DNA of 64,000 nt from Lachnospiraceae bacterium (lineage in GTDB: Bacteria > Bacillota > Clostridia > Lachnospirales > Lachnospiraceae): positions 30,723 to 94,722 of the forward strand of contig JAFUAB010000036.1 of the NCBI GenBank assembly GCA_017460885.1, read 5' to 3'. Positions within the stretch are counted from its first letter, which is position 1; each line of letters begins with the position of its first letter. Positions 39,301-47,521 of the stretch are shown in pieces. A model generated the notes under the pieces. It ran no database searches. It saw only the letters and a program-made list of their open reading frames with translations, and was not told the DNA's origin. The translations under genes and the position numbers were made by a program.

Positions 39301-39848
39301 TACCGGGAGAGGATGATGCGGAGCTTCTGCTGGATACCGTTTATGATAAGCCGAGAGAATGGAATGTCTATATAGAGGATACCTTTGCCTTAAGCAGAAG
39401 ACTCAGAGGTATATGTACGATCAGTTTTGAGGTGGAGCAGAAGATACATATCAAAGGCTTTAAGTTTGAACGAGGCTCTGCCGCAGGTGTGAGTATACCC
39501 GTGACTGAGGCTGACAGTATTTCGGGAGACAGCTTTGAACGGCTTGAGGACAGGGTAGAGCATATAGGCAATAATGTCTCCATAGTGTTTAAGAACATGG
39601 ATCTTGGTACAGAAGGCATTGACGGTATCCGTATTATAGGCCGTACTCCCAACGAAACCAACCCCGTACATGTCAGATTTTATAATGGGACGGATGAGAT
39701 CAAGGAGGTTGCGGAGTTTAAGCAGTCCGGGGAATATATCTCTCGTGAATTTAAACTGCCTCATCTGACCAGAACTTGGGATCTGTCCTTTGTTTTCCTG
39801 CCGGGAAGCAATTTTGATTTTGAGTCCTTTGAGTTTACGCAGGGTTGA
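36396..39848 (+). CDS. Glycoside hydrolase family 2 protein (beta-galactosidase-like)
   Basis: A 1150-residue enzyme without signal peptide, so cytoplasmic. Domain order: GH2 sugar-binding jelly roll (about 5-160), immunoglobulin-like domain with an acidic insertion around 165-245, the TIM barrel (about 290-600), then several C-terminal beta domains, the last resembling carbohydrate-binding modules. The acid/base Glu418 lies in GNEIGD and the nucleophile Glu498 in YGSETSS. The DUF4982-like region after the barrel is typical of Clostridia/Bacteroides beta-galactosidases; the exact sugar could also be glucuronide or mannoside. GGAGG at 36381-36385 supports the ATG. No transporter or sugar regulator is adjacent. 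Confidence 0.88.
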   Translation: MDNESRVLLNSDWYFRLEERESFSNPDELPSDGWMSVTLPHDWLIRDTDNLYKDGLGIYKRRIVREASGGSGQCCFVIFDGVYMNSTYFLNGVKIGEWKYGYSQYVLELTGHLKEGENELVVFVDHRSPNSRWYSGAGIYRNVWMKTTPAVYIPENGIYVHSEPDGDGYLLKCDVEIEGFADHHAAGYRTGEGIGLSTDEAAAFRDDCHCTITLKNAAAKHDGMGEERESAIGEKCVSDLSESSTGSKCSFSMYVSDPRLWDIEDPYLYELTVRLDTPMGTQIETVPLGFRNFEFTTDKGFFINGRHIKLNGVCEHHDLGLLGAEFNRSAMRRKFEILKDMGVNAIRGTHNMMAPGFVELCDEMGLLYISEAFDMWDHPKTDYDYAGFFDEWHERDVASWVRRDRNHPCLIMWSIGNEIGDIHNYEKEGQARTRELMELVRSHDYMGNGRVTQGSNYMPWENAQKCADILKVAGYNYAEKYYKKHHEEHPDWVIYGSETSSIAQSRGIYHFPLSVPTLGDDDEQCSALGNNPTSWGAKSFEECAGLDRDMEFSLGQFLWSGFDYIGEPTPYHTRSCYLGQIDTAGFPKDAYYFWKSVWTDPDKEPFVHIFPYWDFNEGQLIDVRVVSNLDEVELFLNGSSLGRQTLDHRPGSGLHMIADYSLAYEKGELTARGYKSGEEMPMAECVRRSFGDTDHLKITRYVFTSGVENDPDEIAFFEISAEDKDGNPVENACDRIRVCAEGGTLIGLDNGDSTDPDGYRTDCRRLFMGRLLAAVKPDGDPGDASIDAVIVGGVPEPRRIELVCNESHVLDKEHTEAKITAVLHPACADTDITFRVTDNAGNGTHLAELKDTAPKETTVIAKGDGRIRVRATAGSKDQPVRIISEIEFDIQGLGAAYFDPYSFISGGAFSSYIGEVSSGNDKGVATARGARTVVTYEGIDFGRFGSDRLTIPIFSLDMDQVPLKIWSGIPGEDDAELLLDTVYDKPREWNVYIEDTFALSRRLRGICTISFEVEQKIHIKGFKFERGSAAGVSIPVTEADSISGDSFERLEDRVEHIGNNVSIVFKNMDLGTEGIDGIRIIGRTPNETNPVHVRFYNGTDEIKEVAEFKQSGEYISREFKLPHLTRTWDLSFVFLPGSNFDFESFEFTQG

Positions 39849-39908
39849 TGTGTTCCCTGCACATCCGTCCAGGCTGCCTGGAGATCAGAAGTGATAAACG
39901 ACTGACAG

Positions 39909-41003
39909 TCATCTGCCGGCGCGCCTCTTGCGGTTCAGATGTCGCTCGAAGCTGCCGTCGGCGATGTATTCGGCCAGAACATACTGGTCGAAGACAGGCA
40001 CGGTGCAGGAATAGAAGGACAGATTTTGTTCATATCGCTCAAGCAGGTGGCCGGGCAGGATCATATAGGCGATCCTGATGCCGGAGGCCATGCTTTTGCT
40101 GAAGGTGTTCATGTAAATGACTCTCCCGGAGGAATCCATCTGATACAGGGTATCTATCGGCTTCATGAAGAAAGACAGCTCTGAGTCGAAGTCGTCCTCA
40201 ACGATGATACGGTCGTTTTTGTCTGCCCAGGAAAGGTACTCATAACGTTTGCCGGCTGATGCGGTAACTCCGGTGGGATAGGAGTGAAACGGAGTGACAT
40301 GCAATACATTCGCTTTTGTTCCGGCCAATGCTTCCGAGGATATACCGTCAATCGTCATCGGCAGATGCTCGATCATTACTCCGGAGGCACGGTATACCTT
40401 TTCTATCTTGTTGTATGAGGGATACTCAATGCCGATTACAGTATCGCGCCCCAGGAGCTGGACTATGATACCATAGAGATACTCGGAGCCCGATCCGATC
40501 AGTATATTGGCCGGCTGCACCTGCATACCCCTGAATCGGAACAGATAGTCGGCTATGGCGTTTCTAAGAACCGCGCAGCCGTATGCGGGAGATGCCTGAA
40601 GCATGATATCGGGATTATCGGAGAGGATCCGTCTCATGATCCTTGCCATGCCCTTTACATGGATATCTCCGGTATCGGAGCCTCCGGACCGGAGCTCCTC
40701 GGGCAGATGTTCGATGATATGCGGAACTCCGGCATTACTGCGGAGTTTTGTCTGTGATATTTCCAGTTCCGATACATAATATCCGCTTCTGGGTCTGGCA
40801 TAAATATAGCCTTCTTCTTCCAGACAGATATACGTGTTTTCCACTGTCATTACACTTATATCCAGGTGTTCGGCCAGATCTCTTTTGGAGGGCAGCCTTT
40901 CGCCGGGAGCCAATACCCCGGAGGCAATATCATTTTTGATGCATTTATACAGAAAAGATGTTTTGGTTTCGGAACCGCGATCGTTCATATTGTAGGTTAA
41001 CAT
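39909..41003 (-). CDS. MocR/PdxR-type GntR regulator with truncated aminotransferase domain
   Basis: A 364-residue protein: winged-helix GntR domain (about 10-80; GERLPSKRDLAEHLDISVMTVENTY) joined to a fold-type I aminotransferase-like domain (GSGSEYLYGIIVQLLG, EDDFDSEL, and the PLP lysine Lys303 in NTFSKSMASG). Family members are usually about 450-500 residues; this one stops 61 residues after the lysine, at RKRRAGR, so the C-terminal small domain is missing. It is divergent from a pyridoxamine kinase gene, the classical PdxR arrangement in which PLP controls vitamin B6 genes. ATG 41003 is supported by GGTGAT upstream. Whether the short form works, for example as a PLP-blind regulator, is unknown. 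Confidence 0.8.
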   Translation of the reverse strand: MLTYNMNDRGSETKTSFLYKCIKNDIASGVLAPGERLPSKRDLAEHLDISVMTVENTYICLEEEGYIYARPRSGYYVSELEISQTKLRSNAGVPHIIEHLPEELRSGGSDTGDIHVKGMARIMRRILSDNPDIMLQASPAYGCAVLRNAIADYLFRFRGMQVQPANILIGSGSEYLYGIIVQLLGRDTVIGIEYPSYNKIEKVYRASGVMIEHLPMTIDGISSEALAGTKANVLHVTPFHSYPTGVTASAGKRYEYLSWADKNDRIIVEDDFDSELSFFMKPIDTLYQMDSSGRVIYMNTFSKSMASGIRIAYMILPGHLLERYEQNLSFYSCTVPVFDQYVLAEYIADGSFERHLNRKRRAGR

Positions 41004-41084
41004 AATATCACCATATTTGAAAAAGCCGATTAAAGCGCATCACGCCGATCACAGGATCAGTCTGCTCATTGTCGGGCGACTGGC

Positions 41085-41137
41085 ATTATATTCTAAACGA
41101 ATCTGACATTTTTTATGATATCAGATTGTGCTATTAT
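41085..41137. promoter_or_regulatory. Divergent promoter region with inverted repeat (regulator / pdxK)
   Basis: On the + strand an extended -10, TGCTATTAT (41129-41137), faces the kinase gene. On the - strand TATAAT (41090-41085) faces the regulator. Between them lies the inverted repeat AATCTGA (41100-41106) / TCAGATT (41121-41127), a candidate operator for the MocR-type protein. Inferred from position only. Confidence 0.5.
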
Positions 41138-41175
41138 GTTCAAAGGAAAGACTGAAGATCGATTGGAGGGAACTG

Positions 41176-42012
41176 ATGAAAAGAATACTGACGATCCAGG
41201 ATATATCATGCTTTGGTAAATGTTCGACCACCATTGCGCTGCCGGTTTTATCGGTAATGGGTATTGAAACGGTTATTCTTCCGACAGCACTGTTCAGCAT
41301 GCATACCCTTTTTAAGGATGTATACAGAAGGGATCTGAGCTATGAAATGGAAAGGATCGCGGAGAGATGGGAGAGAGAAAACATTCACTTTGATGCCATC
41401 TATACAGCGTATCTCGGCTCTGTGGATGAGACAGAGATCGTGATGGATATGATCCGAAGGTTCAAAAGGGATAATACGCTTGTTTTTGTAGATCCGGTCA
41501 TGGGAGATAACGGACGTTTTTATACAGGATTTGATCAGACCTATGCCGAAAAAACCCGGGAATTATGCGCGTTGGCGGATGTAGCGGTACCGAATGTTAC
41601 GGAGAGCTGTTTCCTGACAGGATACCCATACAGTGAGCAACAGGATATCGAGCAGATTCGGGAGCTTCTGAACGGTCTGAGAGATATGGGAATAGCCGGG
41701 CCTGTGATCACCGGGATCAATACTGCGCCGGACAGGATAGCGGTAGCCGGATTTGGTTCGGAATTATTTATAAAAGAGTATGAGAGGATCCCCGCTTCAT
41801 ATCACGGCACCGGCGACATTTTTTCTTCCGTGTGCATCGGATCCATATTGAACGGCAAAAGCCCGGCCGAGGCGGTTGATGCCGCCGCAGGATACGTGGC
41901 CGAAACCATCAAAGCCACAATGGAGCAAGGCGGCGATCCCAGATACGGAGTTGCCTTTGAAAAGACACTGCCCCTATTGACCCTCGGGGACGGGGTCAGG
42001 GTGTCAAAATAA
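41176..42012 (+). CDS. pdxY: Pyridoxamine/pyridoxal kinase
   Basis: Phosphorylates B6 vitamers in the salvage route to pyridoxal phosphate. The 278-residue ribokinase-fold protein shows QDISCFGKCSTTIALPVLS at the start, a VDPVMGDNG motif, the pyridoxal-kinase-type segment AVPNVTE and the anion-hole motif HGTGDIF with the catalytic Asp. ATG 41176 follows GGAGGG. The C-terminus is odd: after the expected end VAFEKTLPLL, the last ten codons (TLGDGVRVSK) are encoded by a repeat unit that recurs directly after the gene. The divergent regulator upstream fits PLP-responsive control. Confidence 0.9.
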   Translation: MKRILTIQDISCFGKCSTTIALPVLSVMGIETVILPTALFSMHTLFKDVYRRDLSYEMERIAERWERENIHFDAIYTAYLGSVDETEIVMDMIRRFKRDNTLVFVDPVMGDNGRFYTGFDQTYAEKTRELCALADVAVPNVTESCFLTGYPYSEQQDIEQIRELLNGLRDMGIAGPVITGINTAPDRIAVAGFGSELFIKEYERIPASYHGTGDIFSSVCIGSILNGKSPAEAVDAAAGYVAETIKATMEQGGDPRYGVAFEKTLPLLTLGDGVRVSK

Positions 42013-42122
42013 TGAACCTCGGGGACGGAGTCAGAGTGTCAAAATGGCCCCCAGACTCCGTTCTCCGGGCTTAGTTCCCGAGGCTCATTTTGACACCCTG
42101 ACTCCGTCCCCGAGGTTCATTA
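41979..42122. repeat. REP-like repeat cluster: tandem and inverted 34-bp units
   Basis: Unit 1 (41979-42012) and unit 2 (42013-42046) are direct repeats with core CTCGGGGACGG and GTCAAAAT. A third copy lies inverted at 42086-42122 and can pair with 42010-42045 over about 36 bp with one mismatch. The 40-base centre contains a further GC-rich partial copy (CCCGGAGAACGGAGTCTGGG on the - strand). GGGGACGG-type units are frequent in REP sequences associated with RAYT transposases. Unit 1 supplies the end of the pyridoxamine kinase gene. The structure may also end transcription. Confidence 0.7.
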
Positions 42123-42151
42123 CAATTATTAGTGCAAATAGGCGAGCATTT

Positions 42152-42160
42152 TGGTATAAT
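42152..42160 (+). promoter_or_regulatory. Extended -10 promoter before the receiver-EAL gene
   Basis: TGGTATAAT: an extended -10 (TGN followed by TATAAT). No good -35 is seen. The predicted start near 42167 makes the GTG at 42172 an unlikely start codon. Confidence 0.5.
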
Positions 42161-42213
42161 TAAGCCTATAGGTGCATCCCAAGTCAGTCAAAAATATGAA
42201 AGATGGTGAAGAA

Positions 42214-43908
42214 ATGAGTTCAAAGGACACAAACGACTTTGTTAAGTTCGTCCTCGTGGTAGATGATGAAGAGATAAACCGTGAGATACTGGGTATGATC
42301 CTGGAGGGTTCATATGAGGTGATGTATGCTTCGGACGGACAGGAAGCATTGGATACGATGCGCGCTTTTTCGGATATCCTGGGTCTTGTGCTTCTGGATA
42401 TAATGATGCCCCGTATGGACGGATATCAGGTACTGGAGGAGATGCAGTCGGATCCCTCCCTGCAGAAGATCCCGGTGATCGTGCTCACCTCGGAGAAGGG
42501 GGCGGAGATCAAGAGTCTCAAGATGGGAGCTGCCGATTTCCTTACCAAACCGTACGACCGTCCCGAAGTAATATTGGCGAGAGTCAGACATTCCATTGAA
42601 CTGTATGAGAATACCACACTTATTCAGTCTACGGAGAATGACAGCCTTACCGGCCTGTATAATCGGGAATTCTTCTTTAATTACTGTGAAAGATATACCA
42701 AACATAATCCGGATGTTCCGATGGACGCCGTTGTGATCAATATCAATCGTTTTCATCTGATCAATGCTCTCTATGGCAGACATTTCGGAGACAAGGTATT
42801 ATGTGCCGTTTCCAACAGACTTCGCCATGTGATCCAGGTCAATGGAGGTATGGCATGCAGATATGACGCGGATACGTTTTATCTCTATATTCCCCATATG
42901 GAAGATTATGAGGAACTGGCAAATAACGTTATCATCGGTGTTACCGAGATCATTAAAGACGGTGATACCAGACTCAGGTTCGGGATCAATTCTGACATAG
43001 ATACGAGTATAGAGATAGTGGAGAATTTCAGCTGGGCACTGCAGGCATGCAATTCTCTGAGAGGTCAGAACAGCGGTGTCTACGCCATCTATGACTCCGA
43101 GATGAAGGAAAAGGCAGTCAGATGCGCACGTCTGATGGACGATTTCGAAACCGCACTGAATGAGCGTCAGTTTAAGGTTTACTATCAGCCGAAGTTCAAT
43201 ATTAAGGGCGATAAACCCATGCTTTCCAGCGCTGAGGCGCTTATCCGGTGGGAACATCCAGTATACGGTATGATAAGTCCGGGAGAGTTTATACCCCTGT
43301 TTGAGGATAACGGCCTGATACAGAAGCTCGACAGATATGTATGGACCGAGGTGGGACGTCAGATAGGTGAGTGGCATGAGAAATACGGTTTTTATTTATC
43401 GGTCAGCGTAAATGTGTCCCGTGTGGATATATATTCCCACGATCTGATAGATTTCTTTGTAAACATTCTTACGGAGTACGGTATACCCGCTGATCATTAT
43501 ATGCTTGAGATCACTGAATCGGCTTATACCGATAATTCCGACCAGCTGATCGATACTCTTCAGGAGTTGCGAGAACTTGGCTTCAGGATCGAAATGGATG
43601 ATTTCGGTACCGGTTATTCCTCTCTCAATATGCTCTCGGTACTTCCCATTGATATCCTGAAGGTTGATAAAGCGTTTTTAAGTAATATTATCACGGATGC
43701 ACGTGCCAGAAAAATGGTTGATCTGGTGCTTGATATAGCAGATTTTATGGAAATGCCTGTAGTAGCTGAGGGCGTTGAAAAGGAAGAGGAATATCATATC
43801 CTTAAGAAGCTTGGCTGCGATGTGATCCAGGGATATTATTTCTCTAAGCCTTTGCCTGAGGCTGAGATGACCAGGCTTTTGGAGGAAAGGGCAGATGACA
43901 TTAGATGA
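42214..43908 (+). CDS. Response regulator with degenerate GGDEF and intact EAL domain
   Basis: A 564-residue cytoplasmic protein. The receiver domain (about 10-125) has VVDDEEINREI, phospho-acceptor Asp62 in LLDIMMP and Lys in TKPYD. The GGDEF-like domain (NDSLTGLYNREFFF) has RYDADTF in place of GGDEF, so it should not make c-di-GMP. The EAL domain is complete: Glu341 in EALIRW, NVSRVDI, EITESAY, DDFGTGYSS, KVDKAF, EGVE and QGYYFSKP. It is a phosphorylation-controlled c-di-GMP phosphodiesterase. ATG 42214 (after GGTG) is chosen over GTG 42172 and ATG 42196. The Hpt gene overlaps its end by 14 bases; no kinase is adjacent. Confidence 0.92.
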   Translation: MSSKDTNDFVKFVLVVDDEEINREILGMILEGSYEVMYASDGQEALDTMRAFSDILGLVLLDIMMPRMDGYQVLEEMQSDPSLQKIPVIVLTSEKGAEIKSLKMGAADFLTKPYDRPEVILARVRHSIELYENTTLIQSTENDSLTGLYNREFFFNYCERYTKHNPDVPMDAVVININRFHLINALYGRHFGDKVLCAVSNRLRHVIQVNGGMACRYDADTFYLYIPHMEDYEELANNVIIGVTEIIKDGDTRLRFGINSDIDTSIEIVENFSWALQACNSLRGQNSGVYAIYDSEMKEKAVRCARLMDDFETALNERQFKVYYQPKFNIKGDKPMLSSAEALIRWEHPVYGMISPGEFIPLFEDNGLIQKLDRYVWTEVGRQIGEWHEKYGFYLSVSVNVSRVDIYSHDLIDFFVNILTEYGIPADHYMLEITESAYTDNSDQLIDTLQELRELGFRIEMDDFGTGYSSLNMLSVLPIDILKVDKAFLSNIITDARARKMVDLVLDIADFMEMPVVAEGVEKEEEYHILKKLGCDVIQGYYFSKPLPEAEMTRLLEERADDIR

Positions 43909-44233
43909 TCTTAAAAGTGTTGGTGTAGACATCGAGGATGGCATGGCGAGATGTATGAATAACGAAGCTTTTTACATCAAGATGGTCAATATGTTTCTTG
44001 CCGATGGCAGTAAATTTGATGCTCTAAAGTCGGCACTTGATGCCGGTGATCTGAATGATGCCTTTGAACAGGCTCATGCTCTCAAGGGCGTCTGCGCTAA
44101 TCTGGCACTTACGCCTCTTCAGACGCGGATTTCGGAGATAACCGAGCTTCTTCGCAGTCGTACCGAGATGGATTATTCCGATAAATATCAGGAAATCATA
44201 AAATGCTGGAATGAATTAAAAGCGCTTGCTTAA
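43895..44233 (+). CDS. Free-standing Hpt phosphotransfer protein
   Basis: A 112-residue helical protein with the Hpt core [14 protein letters not shown]; His61 is the expected phosphorylated residue, with Lys64 and Gly65 conserved after it. Such proteins pass phosphate between receiver domains. GGAGGAAAGG precedes the ATG, which overlaps the receiver-EAL gene by 14 bases; translation is coupled. The immediate partner is probably that receiver. The other possible partner in this window is the permease-kinase with two receivers and no Hpt domain (24614-27865). Confidence 0.88.
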   Translation: MTLDDLKSVGVDIEDGMARCMNNEAFYIKMVNMFLADGSKFDALKSALDAGDLNDAFEQAHALKGVCANLALTPLQTRISEITELLRSRTEMDYSDKYQEIIKCWNELKALA

Positions 44234-44249
44234 AAGAGGAGGTTTTTCA

Positions 44250-45776
44250 ATGGCGGATTACAAGACAAACACTGATGTGAATGCAGAGGAAGAACGTCTG
44301 GCGGCGATGTCCGAGACAGTTATTGCCAACAGCATTGGCTTAAAGTGCGGTACAGCACTTTGCGTAATACTGGCACTTGCCTATATCCTTGAGTTCTTTA
44401 AAGGAGCCAGAACGCTTCCGTATACGATCGTTGTGGTTCTTGCATGCTCTGTACCGCTTATACTGGCATGGGTATTCTATAAAAAGAACAAAAGTGCTGA
44501 GATTGCCGTTATGCGTACACTCGGGATCGGTTTTACGATCATGTATACGCTCTTTCTGTTTACGGCAAATAATGATCTGGTATTTACCTATGTAATGCCG
44601 ATGCTGCTTATACTGATGATCTTTAACAATAAGCAGTTCATTATGATAATAGGCATAGGCGCAGCTGTAGAGAACGTGATAGCTGTAATAGTAGATTCGG
44701 TCAGAAATGGCGGTTTTGCAGCTAAATCCGCTACATATGAGATCCAGGTGCTGCTGGTTATACTTTGTGTGATCTATTTTATCCTGGTCAACCGTACATA
44801 TGACCAGTTTTCGGAGATCAAGGCTGCGAGACTGGATATTGAGAAAAACAAGATCGGCAGGATATTGTCTACCGTACTCGGAATATCCGGAAATATCACG
44901 GAGGAGGTTGATTCCGTTCATACCAAGGTCGGTGCGCTTCGCTCCTCCATGGAGAATACGCTCAATGCCATGCAGGAGGTTTCCTCCGGAAATAATGAGA
45001 CGGCAGAGGCAGTACAGAATCAGCTGCACAAGACCGAGGAGATCCAGGGAAATATAGCCGATGTCAAGAAGGCAGCGGAGATCATCTCCGAAAATATGGA
45101 GAAAGCAAATTCCGCGGTTGCCGAGGGCCAGACTCACATCAAGGAGCTGAATCAGCTTACACTCGGCAGTGAACAGGCAGGAGAGGATGTTGCCAAGGCT
45201 CTCGAAAGCTTCCAGGAATATACAGGTCAGATGAACAATATCACAAGCCTGATCAACAGTGTCGCTTCGCAGACATCGTTATTGTCTCTGAACGCATCGA
45301 TAGAGGCTGCCAGAGCCGGTGAGGCAGGACGCGGGTTTGCGGTTGTTGCACAGGAGATCTCCAGCCTGGCAGCCCAGACCACAAATGCTACAAACGATAT
45401 CAATGAACTTATCACAAATATCAACGATCAGCTCGGCCATATGGTGGAGACCATCAACCGTCTGATAGATTCCAATAAACAGCAGGTTGAGACCGCAGCC
45501 AATACGGCAGCAAGCTTCAATGTCATTGCCGAAAATATCGGAGAGATCGATACCGAGACGGATGATATGAGGAAAGCCCTGGATGATCTGGCGGATCATA
45601 ACGAGGACATTGTCAATACGATCCAGACACTTTCGGCTATCAGCGAAGAGGTATCCGCTCATTCAAATGAGACTTATACCTCGAGTGAGAGAAACCAGGG
45701 TGTTCTGAATGAGGTTAACGATCTGATAGAGATGCTCAATTCCGATGCTGAGATGCTTAAATCGGCAAGTGAATAA
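44250..45776 (+). CDS. Methyl-accepting chemotaxis protein with six-helix membrane domain
   Basis: A 508-residue receptor. Six hydrophobic helices fill residues about 30-200 with short loops, so no external ligand domain is visible; the signal is probably sensed in or near the membrane. The cytoplasmic part is a long helical signalling domain with the hairpin tip [20 protein letters not shown] and [12 protein letters not shown], which contacts CheA and CheW. No HAMP domain is apparent. GAGGAGG precedes ATG 44250. It is 16 bases after the Hpt gene, in the same operon, linking motility control with c-di-GMP turnover. No flagellar or che genes are in the window. Confidence 0.9.
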   Translation: MADYKTNTDVNAEEERLAAMSETVIANSIGLKCGTALCVILALAYILEFFKGARTLPYTIVVVLACSVPLILAWVFYKKNKSAEIAVMRTLGIGFTIMYTLFLFTANNDLVFTYVMPMLLILMIFNNKQFIMIIGIGAAVENVIAVIVDSVRNGGFAAKSATYEIQVLLVILCVIYFILVNRTYDQFSEIKAARLDIEKNKIGRILSTVLGISGNITEEVDSVHTKVGALRSSMENTLNAMQEVSSGNNETAEAVQNQLHKTEEIQGNIADVKKAAEIISENMEKANSAVAEGQTHIKELNQLTLGSEQAGEDVAKALESFQEYTGQMNNITSLINSVASQTSLLSLNASIEAARAGEAGRGFAVVAQEISSLAAQTTNATNDINELITNINDQLGHMVETINRLIDSNKQQVETAANTAASFNVIAENIGEIDTETDDMRKALDDLADHNEDIVNTIQTLSAISEEVSAHSNETYTSSERNQGVLNEVNDLIEMLNSDAEMLKSASE

Positions 45777-45779
45777 GCA

Positions 45780-47237
45780 ATGAACGGGATTATTACTCCG
45801 ATCGATCTGCCGGAAGAGTTTAAGGAGCATATGCATACTCTGCTGAAAGATGAGTATGATGCATTTATCGGATCGTATTCAAAAGAGAGGACATATGGAC
45901 TGAGACTCAATCCGCTTAAGGCGGATATCGGTGATCCGGCCTCTGTACTCAATAAAATGGGTATGGGATATATGGCAGATGATCCGGTTCCCTGGTGTAA
46001 AGAAGGATTTTATTACAATAAGGACTCCTGCCCCGGCAGGAGCCCTTTTCATGAGGCGGGGGCGTATTATATTCAGGAACCTTCTGCAATGGCAGTATGT
46101 GAAGCTCTGGATCCCCATCCCGGAGAGCTGATCTGTGATCTCTGTGCGGCTCCCGGCGGCAAAACGACGCATATTGCGGGCAGAATGCTTGGCAGAGGGC
46201 TGCTGGTCTCCAACGAGATAATACCCGACCGATCGAGGATCCTGGCAAGAAATGTTGAGAGGATGGGGATCACCAACTGTATAGTTACAAATAATCCTCC
46301 TGCAGATCTCGCAGAGGCCTTTCCCGGATATTTCGATAAAGTTTGTGTGGATGCCCCCTGCTCCGGAGAAGGAATGTTCCGGAAAAACCCGGAGGCAATA
46401 CGGGAGTGGAGTCCGGACTCCGTGATCCAATGCCGCAACAGGCAACTGGATATCCTGGATCAGGCTGCAGAGCTTGTGCGGGAAGGCGGAATGATAGTCT
46501 ATTCAACCTGTACCTTTGAAAAGGACGAAAATGAGGATGTGATTGCTTCATTTCTTAATATGCATTCCGAATGGCAGAGCTGTTCAACTGCGCTGAACAG
46601 GGAAAATGAGTCTGATCCCGGTAATAACAGTAATCCCGGATGCGATCGTTTATGGCCGCATAAGGTGAAGGGAGAGGGCCATTTCGTCGCCCGTCTGATA
46701 AAAGGAAGCTCAAACTATATCAAAATTGATCCACGTAATGAAGTTTTGACAGGTAGAAACGACCGCAGATCCGCTGAACAGATCCGATTTCTTCATACAG
46801 AGGCATTACCGGAGGCCGGATCGACAATTGAAAGACTGATATCCGAATCCATGATCATAGAAAATAAGGACCATTTTTATGCAGTTCCCGATCATTTCAA
46901 CGCAGACAGATTTAAAAGAATACATGTGTTACGTTCCGGGCTGGAGCTTGCTGAGATCGATCATGGCAGGTATAAACCGGCACATGCGCTTGCTATGGCC
47001 ATGACCGGAGATGATCTGAAGGCAGGCTGTGATCTTACCCTTGATGAGGCGTATTCCTATCTGCGCGGTGAGACAATAAATGTATCGGACAAAACAGATT
47101 TTCCTTTAAAGGAACTCAACGGAAAGTGGGTTCCGGTATCTGTAAATGGTTTCTCAATGGGATGGAGTAAACTAACTAACGGAATTCTTAAAAACCACTA
47201 TCCTAAAGGATTGAGAAGAGATTTGACACGACAATAA
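45780..47237 (+). CDS. RsmB/RsmF-type (NOL1/NOP2/Sun) rRNA m5C methyltransferase
   Basis: A 485-residue RNA methyltransferase that forms 5-methylcytosine with SAM. The catalytic domain has the SAM loop LCAAPGGKTTHIA, DAPCSGEGMFRKNPEA with the first conserved cysteine, and YSTCTFEKDENE with the catalytic one. After residue about 300 come the RsmF-type C-terminal domains (a PUA-like domain ending NGFSMGWSKLTNG). Size and C-terminus resemble RsmF/YebU-like proteins of Firmicutes; the exact rRNA position cannot be stated. The ATG lies four bases after the chemotaxis gene with no good ribosome site, so it is likely coupled. Confidence 0.9.
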   Translation: MNGIITPIDLPEEFKEHMHTLLKDEYDAFIGSYSKERTYGLRLNPLKADIGDPASVLNKMGMGYMADDPVPWCKEGFYYNKDSCPGRSPFHEAGAYYIQEPSAMAVCEALDPHPGELICDLCAAPGGKTTHIAGRMLGRGLLVSNEIIPDRSRILARNVERMGITNCIVTNNPPADLAEAFPGYFDKVCVDAPCSGEGMFRKNPEAIREWSPDSVIQCRNRQLDILDQAAELVREGGMIVYSTCTFEKDENEDVIASFLNMHSEWQSCSTALNRENESDPGNNSNPGCDRLWPHKVKGEGHFVARLIKGSSNYIKIDPRNEVLTGRNDRRSAEQIRFLHTEALPEAGSTIERLISESMIIENKDHFYAVPDHFNADRFKRIHVLRSGLELAEIDHGRYKPAHALAMAMTGDDLKAGCDLTLDEAYSYLRGETINVSDKTDFPLKELNGKWVPVSVNGFSMGWSKLTNGILKNHYPKGLRRDLTRQ

Positions 47238-47406
47238 ATTAATCAAGATTAAATTAATCGCTAGCATAAAAGCAGAAAACTTATCACAATAAAATAAAAC
47301 ACGATTTAACAATATAATCAGTGCTGCCTTGATAACAATACCGGGTTTATACTTCGTATAGGAACCTGCAGGATATAGAAACGTACGAAAAACAAACATT
47401 TTAAAT

Positions 47407-47510
47407 ATAGTAAATGAATTAAGTAAGTAATTGCACTTTGCCGAGCCATAACTGCCATAAATTCAAGCATTATGGCTCGCCATACGGCAATTACTAAATT
47501 CGTTGACTAT
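47407..47510 (-). mobile_element. MITE-like inverted-repeat element, copy B (reverse orientation)
   Basis: 104 bp, the reverse complement of the copies at 36205 and 50515, with a four-base duplication in one arm (AAGTAAGTAATTGC) and one further substitution. It is flanked by AAAT on both sides and by TA at the inner ends. It ends 11 bases before the rluF start codon, so the rluF leader is largely made of the element. Confidence 0.75.
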
Positions 47511-47521
47511 AAATATTAATT

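Noticed and set aside
39845-40078. Plus-strand frame over the 3' end of the truncated regulator as a new gene
   Set aside because: Arg/Cys-rich shadow sequence of the regulator with no ribosome site.
42172-42213. GTG 42172 or ATG 42196 as start of the receiver-EAL gene
   Set aside because: GTG 42172 lies about five bases from the predicted transcription start; ATG 42214 has GGTG at suitable distance and fits the receiver N-terminus.
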